Shown here piece after piece: positions 8,240-14,647 of a DNA stretch of 14,647 nt. Origin of the DNA: Holosporales bacterium (GTDB lineage Bacteria; Pseudomonadota; Alphaproteobacteria; UBA3830; JAIRMZ01); assembly GCA_031273665.1 (NCBI GenBank), contig JAISRK010000011.1, positions 1 through 14,647 of the forward strand, read 5' to 3'. Within the stretch, counting starts at the first letter, position 1. Each line of letters begins with the position of its first letter. The notes beneath the pieces are model-generated. The model was given only the letters and a program-made list of their open reading frames with translations, was not told the origin of the DNA and did no database searches. The position numbers and the translations under genes are program-made.

Positions 8240-9526
8240 ATGCTACGGGCTTTGGATTTCCTTGAAACCGCCCTTTGGGGGTATGTCGACTTTATTGCTA
8301 TCCTAGCAATTGGTGTGTACTTCACGTACACATCTAGATTTTTTCAATTCAGAACAATCATTAGACCACGCGAGACCCTTAAAGCCATTACTCGAAAATC
8401 CAGGGAAACGCGCGGTGTACATCCTTTACGCTTGTACTTCTCCTCGATGGGTGGTTCGATTGGTATCGGAAACGTTGGCTCTTGTATTACAGCAGTGTCT
8501 ATCGGAGGCCCTGGAGGACTTTTCTGGATATGGGTCGCTGTCTTTATCGGCATGCTTGTTAAATATGCTGAGATTTTTTTAGGCATAAAATACCGCACAC
8601 AGAACAACAAGAGGGGATACGATGGCGGCGCACCACATTACCTTGCGCACGCTTTTCATAGAAAATGGGTGCCTATCGTTTTCTGCTTGCTTCTCTGCAT
8701 TTATGGTGTGGAAATTTACCAGTTTAAAGTCATAGAAGACGCATTCGTCACCGTGTTTGAAGGAAATAGATATATCGTCAAGTTCTGCCTTTTAGTTGGC
8801 ACGTTTTACGTCACGCTAGGAGGTGTTCGACGTTTATCTATCATCTGCTCCATCTTCATGCCCTTCTTTTTGCTCACGTATACATGTGCCAGCCTTTACG
8901 TCATAAGCCGTAGTGGAATTGATTTTCTTGCCTTATTAAAAACGGTTGTCGTCTCGGCTTTTCAAGGACATGCTCCTTTAGGGGGCTTTGCAGGCAGTAC
9001 GTTTATGATGGCGGCCCATCATGGCATGTCACGGGCCGTTTATTCTGGAGATATTGGCATTGGGTACGATGCTGTTATTCAAGCAGAGACAAAAGTCACC
9101 GATCCACGCTTGCAAGCCAAAACCTCCATTTTTGCACTTTTCACAAATTGTGCGGTATGCACTTTGACCATTCTCCTAGTACTGAGCACGGGGCAATGGT
9201 GTATTCCGCACCAGACAACGTTTGATTGCGTCGTTGCGGCATTGTCGAGCCGCCTTCCGCACGTCCAAATTCTGATGGCGTTGTTTTTCTTTCTTGCAGG
9301 ATGGACAACCGTACTCGGATATCTTGCCGTTGGAATGAAAAGCGCCAAGTCCATTTCTTCTCGTCGGGGACAGAAGTTTTATCTTGCGTACGCAATCAGC
9401 GCCTTCATCCTCTTCTCCTTTCTAGATCAAAGTATTGCCTTGGCGATCATGACGGTATCTGGCGGTTTTCTGCTGTTCATTAATCTCTGCGGTATTTTTA
9501 AACTTCGAAAAGAAATTCAGTTTTAG
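8240..9526 (+). CDS. AGCS-family amino-acid:cation (sodium/alanine-type) symporter
   Basis: A 428-residue inner-membrane carrier with about 10-11 hydrophobic helices. It opens FLETALWGYVDF, then TSRFFQFR (about 32-39). The family signature region is GGSIGIGNVG (71-80), GGPGGLFWIWV (89-99) and KYAEIFLGIKYR (108-119). GGVRRLS (194-200) and GGFAGST (248-254) also match. Family members take up alanine, glycine or related amino acids with Na+ or H+. The segment RAVYSGDIGIGYDAV (265-279) replaces the usual R-G-[LV]-F-S-N-E-A-G-x-G, so this is a divergent branch and substrate cannot be assigned. It is slightly short at the C terminus compared with many members. The start is weakly supported by AAGAAGG 3 nt upstream. 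potH begins 51 nt later on the same strand, so co-transcription is possible. Confidence 0.85.
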   Translation: MLRALDFLETALWGYVDFIAILAIGVYFTYTSRFFQFRTIIRPRETLKAITRKSRETRGVHPLRLYFSSMGGSIGIGNVGSCITAVSIGGPGGLFWIWVAVFIGMLVKYAEIFLGIKYRTQNNKRGYDGGAPHYLAHAFHRKWVPIVFCLLLCIYGVEIYQFKVIEDAFVTVFEGNRYIVKFCLLVGTFYVTLGGVRRLSIICSIFMPFFLLTYTCASLYVISRSGIDFLALLKTVVVSAFQGHAPLGGFAGSTFMMAAHHGMSRAVYSGDIGIGYDAVIQAETKVTDPRLQAKTSIFALFTNCAVCTLTILLVLSTGQWCIPHQTTFDCVVAALSSRLPHVQILMALFFFLAGWTTVLGYLAVGMKSAKSISSRRGQKFYLAYAISAFILFSFLDQSIALAIMTVSGGFLLFINLCGIFKLRKEIQF

Positions 9527-9577
9527 AAAACAGCGCAGAACAGAGGTAGGATATGCACGGTTGACGAGGAATTTTCC

Positions 9578-10501
9578 ATGAAACATCCTTTTAAAAAAGG
9601 ACGCCGAAAAACGCCTTACGACATTCTGAGTCGTCGTGGACATGCACTGATTGCCGTCATTCCTTATGCGTGGCTGCTGGTGTTTTTTCTCATTCCTTGT
9701 CTTTTCTTGCTGCGCATTAGTCTTTCAGATGCCGTCTTGGCGCGCCCCCCTTACACGAATATCTTGTCCATTTTCCCAGAAGGCCTGCTGCAAATTCGCC
9801 TCAACATTGGAAGTTATCTGACATTATTTCAAGACGAACTGTACCAAAGGGGTGTTATAACATCCCTTTCCATTGCCGGCCTATCGACGCTCTGTTGTCT
9901 GCTCATCGGGTATCCCATGGCCTACACTATTGCGCGATCCTCGGAAAAAGTACGTCTTATATTGCAATTACTCGTTATTCTGCCCTTCTGGACTTCTTTT
10001 TTAATTCGCGTTTACGCGTGGATTGCCCTTCTCAGTCCCACAGGTGTTATTAATGGTCTTTTGTTGCGCTTTAACCTGATTGCAGAGCCCCTTGCGCTCA
10101 TGCAGACGCCTTTTGCGGTATGTTTAGGCATTGTGTACGCTTACCTGCCATTTATGGTTCTACCTCTATGCGTGAGCATCGCGCGCATTGATACAGAATT
10201 GCTGGACGCTGCGCACGATCTCGGATGTCGACCTCTAAAAACGTTTCTTACCATTACGTTACCTCTGTCTTTATCCGGAATGATCGCTGGATCCGTGTTG
10301 GTTTTTATTCCTGCCATCGGAGAGTATGTCATTCCAGAATTGCTAGGTGGATCAGAGACATTAACGATAGGGCGCATTGTCTGGAATGAGTTCTTCGTCA
10401 ATATGTCTTGGCCAGTTGCTTCTGCTCTGTCCATTTTGCTGGTCTTTTTTGTGGTGCTACCGATTTCTTTTTGGCAGCGTTGGCGCGAGATGAAAGCATG
10501 A
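9578..10501 (+). CDS. potH: Putrescine/spermidine ABC transporter permease PotH
   Basis: A 307-residue inner-membrane permease, one half of a polyamine importer. About six membrane segments are seen. Strong family landmarks are LIGYPMAYTIAR (about 109-120), LPFWTSFLIRVYAW (135-148), YLPFMVLPL (179-187) and VIPELLGG. The cytoplasmic EAA loop that docks on the ATPase is DAAHDLGCRPLKTFLTITLP (210-229). The text fits the PotH (putrescine) branch better than PotB, though substrate prediction from a permease alone is not firm. The ATG has GAGGA about 8 nt upstream. Its stop overlaps the potI start (ATGA), so the two are translationally coupled. The usual preceding genes potF (binding protein) and potG (ATPase) are not here; an AGCS symporter gene precedes instead. 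Confidence 0.92.
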   Translation: MKHPFKKGRRKTPYDILSRRGHALIAVIPYAWLLVFFLIPCLFLLRISLSDAVLARPPYTNILSIFPEGLLQIRLNIGSYLTLFQDELYQRGVITSLSIAGLSTLCCLLIGYPMAYTIARSSEKVRLILQLLVILPFWTSFLIRVYAWIALLSPTGVINGLLLRFNLIAEPLALMQTPFAVCLGIVYAYLPFMVLPLCVSIARIDTELLDAAHDLGCRPLKTFLTITLPLSLSGMIAGSVLVFIPAIGEYVIPELLGGSETLTIGRIVWNEFFVNMSWPVASALSILLVFFVVLPISFWQRWREMKA

Positions 10502-11298
10502 CAGGAACCTCTTCGCGTTCGTTAAAGGTTATATTGGTCTTCGGATACGCGTTTTTGTATATTCCTTTGCTGATCATTGTGCTTTTTTCTTTCAACAAAG
10601 CGCAATTGATGACGACATGGACAGAATTCTCCCTTAAATGGTACCGCGCGCTTTTCTCCGACACCGTGATGTTACGTGCCGCTTGGACCAGTCTCCGCAT
10701 CGCCGCCATTTCGGCAACTATCGCCATTGTGTTGGGCACACTCGCTGCAGTTACGATCGTTCGTTTTCAACGTTTTCGTGGAAAAGCCATTTTCACCGGA
10801 TTAGTCACTGCTCCCTTAGTCATGCCGGACATCGTCACGGGGTTATCGTTATTACTCTTGTTTGTGGCCATTCAGCAATTAACCGGCTGGCCCCAAAGTC
10901 GCGGGGTTGCAACCGTTATTATCGCGCATACAACATTGGCGATTGCGTATGTCACTGCCGTCGTGCAGGTACGTCTGACAGAGTTCGATAGATCTTTGGA
11001 GGAAGCCGCTTTGGATCTCGGTGCTTCGCCCCTTAAAGTCTTTTTTGTCATTACACTGCCGCTGATCGCGCCAGCTGTAGCGGTAGGGTGGCTTTTCGCC
11101 TTCGCCTTATCATTGGATGATGTTGTAATTGCTAGTTTTGTCGCGGGACCAGGAGCAACAACGCTGCCGATGGTGATTTTTTCTAGCTTGCGCTTAGGTA
11201 TGTCCCCGACGATCAATGCGTTGACGACTATTCTGATACTTTTCTTATCTCTTGGCGTTCTCGCAGCAGCGATAGTGATCCATAAGACCCGTCGGTAA
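10498..11298 (+). CDS. potI: Putrescine/spermidine ABC transporter permease PotI
   Basis: A 266-residue permease, partner of PotH in the membrane dimer. Landmarks are FLYIPLLIIVLFSFNKA (about 19-35), APLVMPDIVTGLSLLLLF (105-122), the EAA loop EEAALDLGASPLKVFF (168-183), and the near-C-terminal LSLDDVVIASFVAGPGATTL. The ATG overlaps the potH TGA as ATGA; an in-frame ATG 30 codons upstream lies inside potH and would add an unconserved extension, so the overlap start is preferred. The gene ends 13 nt before the convergent rlpA stop with no terminator between them. Confidence 0.93.
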   Translation: MTGTSSRSLKVILVFGYAFLYIPLLIIVLFSFNKAQLMTTWTEFSLKWYRALFSDTVMLRAAWTSLRIAAISATIAIVLGTLAAVTIVRFQRFRGKAIFTGLVTAPLVMPDIVTGLSLLLLFVAIQQLTGWPQSRGVATVIIAHTTLAIAYVTAVVQVRLTEFDRSLEEAALDLGASPLKVFFVITLPLIAPAVAVGWLFAFALSLDDVVIASFVAGPGATTLPMVIFSSLRLGMSPTINALTTILILFLSLGVLAAAIVIHKTRR

Positions 11299-11311
11299 AC
11301 AGCAAGTGCAA

Positions 11312-11893
11312 TTATATCTTAAGAGGCGTCCCTGTGGCCGCCGGATGCGCGCTATTTTTAAGGGTGTTTCCTCTTTGCGAGTCTTCTGACTGTTCTTTCG
11401 AGGCTTCTGTCGTCTCTTTTAAAGCGGCACGCACGAATTTCATCGATGGGCGCGCTACGATATCGATGCGAACAGGCGTCAGCCCCTTACGCACAAATCC
11501 AAGCTTTTCCGCAACACCTTCGGAAAGGTCAATGGCACGACCCCATTTCTTCGGCAAGCGGTCGATTACAAACACCTCAGCAGATCGGCCATTAGATAAG
11601 TTCGTCACGCGGACTACTGTCGGAAGAGGCAAGGTCGAGTGCGCCGCTACGCACGCATCTGGATTAAATATGATTCCAGAAGCTGTGGGCTTTCCACGGT
11701 CGCGTCCCCCGTACCAAGAAGCTATCCCTATCTGCAATCTCTGAGAGAGGAGGGGTCCTTGTGTGGCGGTGCTCGTTATCTCTTGGAAGCGCGGCCCTAT
11801 TTTTGCCAACACGACAGTTGACAAAACTGACATCGCCACAACCAATGCGACAAAAAAATATTTCTTAATAGAAGATTTACGTTTCCAATTCAT
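11312..11893 (-). CDS. rlpA: RlpA-like septal-ring protein (double-psi beta-barrel)
   Basis: A 193-residue envelope protein. An N-terminal hydrophobic segment (about 11-30) after KRKSSIKK acts as signal or anchor; there is no lipobox Cys, unlike lipoprotein RlpAs. The double-psi barrel runs from about 54 to 147: GIASWYGG, TASGIIFN, AAHSTLPLPTVVRVTNL, NGRSAEVFVIDRLP, RAIDLS. RlpA enzymes cleave stem-less peptidoglycan glycans at the septum. Aligned to the P. aeruginosa enzyme, Asp157 is kept (Asp111), but the Glu120 and Asp123 positions in the GExxD segment are Ile74 and Asn77. There is no C-terminal SPOR domain, only a polar Ser/Thr/Lys tail. Start options are the ATG chosen and one three codons upstream; neither has a ribosome-binding site. 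Reading further upstream is open to 12034 but looks non-coding. Confidence 0.85.
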   Translation of the reverse strand: MNWKRKSSIKKYFFVALVVAMSVLSTVVLAKIGPRFQEITSTATQGPLLSQRLQIGIASWYGGRDRGKPTASGIIFNPDACVAAHSTLPLPTVVRVTNLSNGRSAEVFVIDRLPKKWGRAIDLSEGVAEKLGFVRKGLTPVRIDIVARPSMKFVRAALKETTEASKEQSEDSQRGNTLKNSAHPAATGTPLKI

Positions 11894-11900
11894 GGGGCGC

Positions 11901-11929
11901 ATGCTGTCACACAAAAACGCTCGTGTCAA
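11901..11929 (-). promoter_or_regulatory. Possible rlpA promoter giving a leaderless or near-leaderless mRNA
   Basis: A perfect -35 box TTGACA (11924-11929, minus strand) lies 17 nt before CAGCAT (11901-11906), a poor -10 that keeps the key second A and last T. Transcription from it would begin about 11894-11895, on top of the chosen rlpA ATG at 11893, which has no ribosome-binding site. Confidence 0.35.
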
Positions 11930-11960
11930 CCATTTTTTTGTGATACAAGAATTCGTAAGG

Positions 11961-11970
11961 GGTGCGCACC
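11961..11970. repeat. Perfect 10-bp palindrome between rlpA and mlaC
   Basis: GGTGCGCACC reads the same on both strands and sits midway in the 141-bp space between the divergent genes, 32 bp upstream of the TTGACA box of rlpA. It could be half of an operator or a small hairpin. It is short enough to be chance. Confidence 0.3.
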
Positions 11971-12034
11971 ATGTAGTGACGGAGTGTACGTTAGCGTTTA
12001 CACCGATGACGGGGGCATATAGGAAGAGAATCAA

Positions 12035-12727
12035 ATGAAGTATAAAAGATTGTTTTCTCGAGAGAAGTCTTTAGTAAAGAATCCCAGAGTTCTTTTTTAC
12101 GTTATGGCGGCTATCGGTATGCTCGTGAAGCAGGCTACGCTTTTTGGGACACCTCCACCAGCTGAAACGGCGACAACGTCCGCGCAAGCGCAGCGTTTTG
12201 TTGCGGACTTCGGCAATCGTGCAATCAGTGCTTTAACGGACCCAAAAATCTCTACATCCGTACGACAAGAGCGATTTTCTATCTTGTTGGAGGAGGGCTT
12301 TGATGTAGAGACCATTGGGCGTTTTGTCTTAGCGCGCCACTGGCACCGGCTTACTGATATACAGAAGAAAAGGTTTCTTGATCTCTTTCGCCGGACAATT
12401 ACGATCAATTATGCGGCGCGCTTTAAAGAGTTCGTAGGGCTAGAGATGCACGTCAAAAGCGCAGAATACACAGCGCAGGGGGGTATCAACGTCAAGACTA
12501 TCATCACTCCTCCACGAGGGGGACAGGTTATGGTGGTATGGAAAACGTTCCCTGCTTCTGGCTCCAATAAATTTAAGGTGGTTGATGTTACATTGGATAA
12601 TGTCAGCATGAGCATTACACAGCGCTCGGAATTTGCGCATAGCATTCAAAAATTAGGAGACAGCATGGACGCTTTCCTTACAGATCTTGAACAACGCGTA
12701 CAACGCACGCACCAGAAAACTTCGTAA
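12035..12727 (+). CDS. mlaC: MlaC-like (Ttg2D) periplasmic phospholipid-carrier protein
   Basis: A 230-residue protein of the MlaC family, which ferries phospholipids across the periplasm between the outer-membrane MlaA complex and the inner-membrane MlaFEDB transporter. After a long basic start and a hydrophobic stretch (about 19-32, VLFYVMAAIGMLVK) comes the mature domain: FVADFGNRAISALTD, FDVETIGRFVLARHW, FLDLFRRTITINYAARF, and the diagnostic VVDVTLDNVSMSITQRSEF near 185-203. The signal cleavage site is not obvious. The start has AGGAAGAG 5-10 nt upstream. None of mlaA, B, D, E or F is in the window, a split seen in other alphaproteobacteria. A lipoprotein gene follows after 34 nt and probably shares the transcript. 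Confidence 0.88.
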   Translation: MKYKRLFSREKSLVKNPRVLFYVMAAIGMLVKQATLFGTPPPAETATTSAQAQRFVADFGNRAISALTDPKISTSVRQERFSILLEEGFDVETIGRFVLARHWHRLTDIQKKRFLDLFRRTITINYAARFKEFVGLEMHVKSAEYTAQGGINVKTIITPPRGGQVMVVWKTFPASGSNKFKVVDVTLDNVSMSITQRSEFAHSIQKLGDSMDAFLTDLEQRVQRTHQKTS

Positions 12728-12761
12728 GAGACGGCGCATGAACGATGAAAGGAGCTCTATA

Positions 12762-13334
12762 ATGTGGCGCGTTTTTTTCAAGGGGGTCATTGCCTGTGTC
12801 TGCCTGCTTGGTTGTACCCAGGATAGAGAGAAAACGGTTGAGGTGCCGCGCTTTCACGAGATGCCTCTTCTGTGCGATGTAGCGCAAATTTCTGTGTCAT
12901 GTACTTTTCGCTCGACAGAAGTAGACCCAAGCATCGAACACCTCGTCACACCGTCATTCCCAGAAGTCGTCGAAAAGTGGGCAAAAAAGTGCTTTGTGGC
13001 ATCCGGAACGCAAGGTCAGATGCGTGTTATCATCGAGGAAGCCTCGATAAGCGCTTTTCCTGTTGCAGAGCCCCAAGGATTCTTTGCTTCTACTTTTTTC
13101 TCGCCCAAAATACAGTACACCGCGTATTGTGTGATAAAATTAGAGATACACAAAGCAGCGCACATCCCTTTGCACACGCATCGAGTGTACGTGTCAGTTA
13201 GTAAAAAAGCGGGTCGAGATATTTCCGAGGAAAATCGTGATATTCTCCTTCGCGCCATGATGCATAACATGCTCGAGCGTTTACACACTGAAGTGCTCAA
13301 CAAAGCTATCAATACAGCATTCATAAATGGATAA
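12762..13334 (+). CDS. Uncharacterised lipoprotein next to mlaC
   Basis: A 190-residue lipoprotein precursor of unknown function. The signal peptide ends CLLGC, making Cys18 the lipidated residue. The mature part has no enzyme motif I know. The pattern PLLCDVAQISV (about 41-51), SIEHLVTPSFPEVVEKWAKK, GTQGQMRVIIEEASISAF, Y-CVIKLEI and a C-terminal helix RAMMHNMLERLHTEVLNKAI resembles a conserved alphaproteobacterial lipoprotein of unknown role, as I recall it; no search was run. The start chosen has AAAGGAG 7 nt upstream; a longer frame from 12687 overlaps mlaC and adds a basic stretch that would spoil the signal peptide. Position behind mlaC and convergent with the rluB-like gene suggests an envelope role (inference). 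Confidence 0.75.
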   Translation: MWRVFFKGVIACVCLLGCTQDREKTVEVPRFHEMPLLCDVAQISVSCTFRSTEVDPSIEHLVTPSFPEVVEKWAKKCFVASGTQGQMRVIIEEASISAFPVAEPQGFFASTFFSPKIQYTAYCVIKLEIHKAAHIPLHTHRVYVSVSKKAGRDISEENRDILLRAMMHNMLERLHTEVLNKAINTAFING

Positions 13335-13364
13335 GTTTATTGCTGAGAAGACTGGCATGGAAAC

Positions 13365-14105
13365 CTAGCCGTTGGCTTTTCTCCATTGGCTGCCATCTAG
13401 TAGTCGGTGCCATGTATGGGAGGGAACCTCTTGAACACCACCAACGGATAATTCCCCCAACCGGAATGGACCATAGGCAACACGGATCAAGCGGTTGACT
13501 TGCCACCCAAGATGCTCAGCTAATCGACGAATTTCTCGGTTTTTCCCTTCATGAAGCGTCATTGTCAGCCATGCATTGCTCCCCTTTTGCCGATCCAAAG
13601 TGACGTTCATAGGATCATACGCAATCCCCCGTACCGTTATACCTTGACGCAACCGATCCAAAGCGTCTTGTGTCACCGTTCCAAACAGACGCACCCTATA
13701 CTGACGTGATAATCCTGTCGCAGGGAGCTCGAGGCGCCGTGCAAGGCCTCCATCGTTTGTGAGCAACAACAGGCCTTCCGAAGCAACATCGAGCCGTCCT
13801 ACGGAAATAACGCGAGGTAAATTGTACGGAACTAATAGATCAAAGACCGTTTTCCGCCCGTGCGGGTCGCGGTGTGTGGTAATGACGCCCACTGGCTTGT
13901 GGAATATCCATAAACGTGGTTTTTCTGTTCTCGGAAGAGGCTGACCATCAACACATATACATTGCGCTGATGTAACCGTTATCGCAGGAGTGATTAACGG
14001 TTCACCATCCAGTGTCACCCGCCCTTGTTTGATCCATTCTTCTGCTTCGCGACGCGAACAGAGACCTGCACGCGCAATGACTTTGGCAATTCGCTCTCCT
14101 TCCAC
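13365..14105 (-). CDS. rluB: RluB/RsuA-family rRNA pseudouridine synthase
   Basis: A 246-residue enzyme that converts a uridine in ribosomal RNA to pseudouridine. An S4 RNA-binding domain covers about 1-50 ([20 protein letters not shown]). The catalytic domain follows, with Asp106 in [18 protein letters not shown], the [17 protein letters not shown] segment (71-87), and [27 protein letters not shown], cited only to mark about 186-212. The set fits the large-subunit RluB type (23S U2605 in E. coli) better than RsuA, but exact target is inference. It lacks the long disordered C-terminal tail of E. coli RluB. The start is GTG, 2 nt after the lspA stop, so it depends on lspA translation. Confidence 0.88.
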   Translation of the reverse strand: MEGERIAKVIARAGLCSRREAEEWIKQGRVTLDGEPLITPAITVTSAQCICVDGQPLPRTEKPRLWIFHKPVGVITTHRDPHGRKTVFDLLVPYNLPRVISVGRLDVASEGLLLLTNDGGLARRLELPATGLSRQYRVRLFGTVTQDALDRLRQGITVRGIAYDPMNVTLDRQKGSNAWLTMTLHEGKNREIRRLAEHLGWQVNRLIRVAYGPFRLGELSVGGVQEVPSHTWHRLLDGSQWRKANG

Positions 14106-14107
14106 AC

Positions 14108-14575
14108 CTATTTCCGATAGAAAAAGGCCAGGAGCACAGCACCAACACTAATGCTCGCATCCGCCAAATTAAACGCCGGGAAGTGCACACTTCCCCAGTG
14201 AAAATCGATAAAATCAAATACCGCCCCTCCTCGTACGCGATCGATGCCGTTACCCACGGCCCCTCCAGTAACCAACCCATACAAAGCAACCAGCCAATAG
14301 GAGCGGTCTTTATATGTGCGAACGGTAAAGAACAAAACGGCAATACATACAAAGACAAGAAACAACCAAATAGTCCCCATATGATCGAAAAGACCAAAAC
14401 TTATCCCCTTGTTCCACACGCGCACAAGAGAGAGGCACGGAGCCATAACAAACACGCCTCCATGATCCGCCAGAAAAGACTGTATCCAAGACTTCGTTTG
14501 CTGATCGGCCCATATAACACCTAGAGCAATTCCCCAGAACAGCAAAAAACGCTTGATAACATGAACGGTTAGCAT
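14108..14575 (-). CDS. lspA: Lipoprotein signal peptidase LspA
   Basis: A 155-residue, four-helix inner-membrane aspartyl protease that removes signal peptides from diacylated prolipoproteins; lptM and the 12762 lipoprotein encode likely substrates in this window. Conserved sites are Asp24 (WADQQTKSW), Asn55 (VWNKGISFG), [22 protein letters not shown] (about 104-125) and [12 protein letters not shown] (132-143). Asp121 and Asp139 correspond to the catalytic pair. Length is normal. The ATG overlaps the ileS TAA stop by 7 nt, and only a weak GGG precedes it. It is a compact ileS-lspA-rluB transcription unit. Confidence 0.96.
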   Translation of the reverse strand: MLTVHVIKRFLLFWGIALGVIWADQQTKSWIQSFLADHGGVFVMAPCLSLVRVWNKGISFGLFDHMGTIWLFLVFVCIAVLFFTVRTYKDRSYWLVALYGLVTGGAVGNGIDRVRGGAVFDFIDFHWGSVHFPAFNLADASISVGAVLLAFFYRK

Positions 14576-14647
14576 CCCGACATCACCGCATTACATCGGG
14601 CGCAAAGGCCTTTTTCTAGGGAGTTTTGTATCTTCCAGCAACGCATA
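14569..14647 (-). CDS. ileS: Isoleucyl-tRNA synthetase, C-terminal end (partial)
   Basis: Only the last 25 codons and the TAA stop are in the window; the gene continues past the right edge. The peptide reads MRCWKIQNSLEK, then [13 protein letters not shown]. This is the C-terminal zinc-finger motif of bacterial IleRS (CxRCW...LCxRC), which binds Zn2+ and is needed for tRNA charging; its first Cys would lie just beyond the edge. The stop overlaps the lspA start by 7 nt, and ileS-lspA is a well-known bacterial gene pair, which strengthens the call. Confidence 0.85.
   Translation of the reverse strand, partial: MRCWKIQNSLEKGLCARCNAVMSGC

Noticed and set aside
11894..12034. Upstream extension of the rlpA reading frame by 47 codons
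   Set aside because: The added residues are unlike RlpA, put an extra segment before the natural signal sequence, and cover the divergent promoter region.
13367..13380. AGCC-GTT-GGCT followed by TTTT near the lipoprotein/rluB junction as a terminator
   Set aside because: A 4-bp stem with a 3-nt loop is too weak, and on the plus strand it lies inside the convergent gene end.
1..14647. CRISPR array, insertion sequence, prophage, toxin-antitoxin or defence genes
   Set aside because: No regularly spaced repeats, transposase or integrase motifs, or defence-type domains were seen in any frame.

Overview
This window looks like ordinary chromosome of a Gram-negative alphaproteobacterium. The signs are SecB lying head-to-head with a Tim44-domain protein, PotH/PotI-type permeases, an RluB-lipoprotein-MlaC cluster and an LptM-type small lipoprotein. 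The dense packing, fragmented operons and a DNA polymerase I reduced to its exonuclease domain would fit a reduced, host-associated lineage such as Holosporales. That placement is inference from style and was not checked by any search.

Left part (1-5542), all on the minus strand. Reading right to left: secB, a stand-alone PolA-type 5'-3' exonuclease, a promoter, tRNA-Thr(CGT), dnaG (TTG start, 25 nt after the tRNA), rpoD (overlapping the dnaG end by 26 nt) and lptM. This is a variant of the macromolecular-synthesis cluster in which a tRNA gene sits directly ahead of the primase and housekeeping sigma-factor genes.

Middle part (5543-11298), mostly plus strand. A Tim44-like membrane protein gene diverges from secB. 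A tRNA-Arg(ACG) gene lies on the minus strand. Then come a DcaP-like outer-membrane porin ending in a clear Rho-independent terminator, an AGCS-family amino-acid/cation symporter, and the potH-potI permease pair with its ATPase and binding-protein genes missing from the window.

Right part (11312-14647). rlpA (minus) diverges from mlaC (plus), which is followed by an uncharacterised lipoprotein gene. Converging on these from the right is a tight minus-strand set: the 3' end of ileS (seen only as its C-terminal zinc motif), lspA and an rluB-type pseudouridine synthase, joined by overlaps or gaps of a few bases.

Functionally the window serves replication and transcription initiation (dnaG, rpoD), tRNA supply and charging, protein export and lipoprotein maturation (secB, lspA, lptM), envelope upkeep (rlpA, mlaC, lipoprotein) and nutrient uptake (porin, AGCS, potHI). 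I found no mobile element, CRISPR array, phage gene or evident new defence system. The best leads are the exonuclease-only PolA, an RlpA lacking two of three reported catalytic acids, the tRNA-dnaG-rpoD arrangement, and the uncharacterised lipoprotein behind mlaC.
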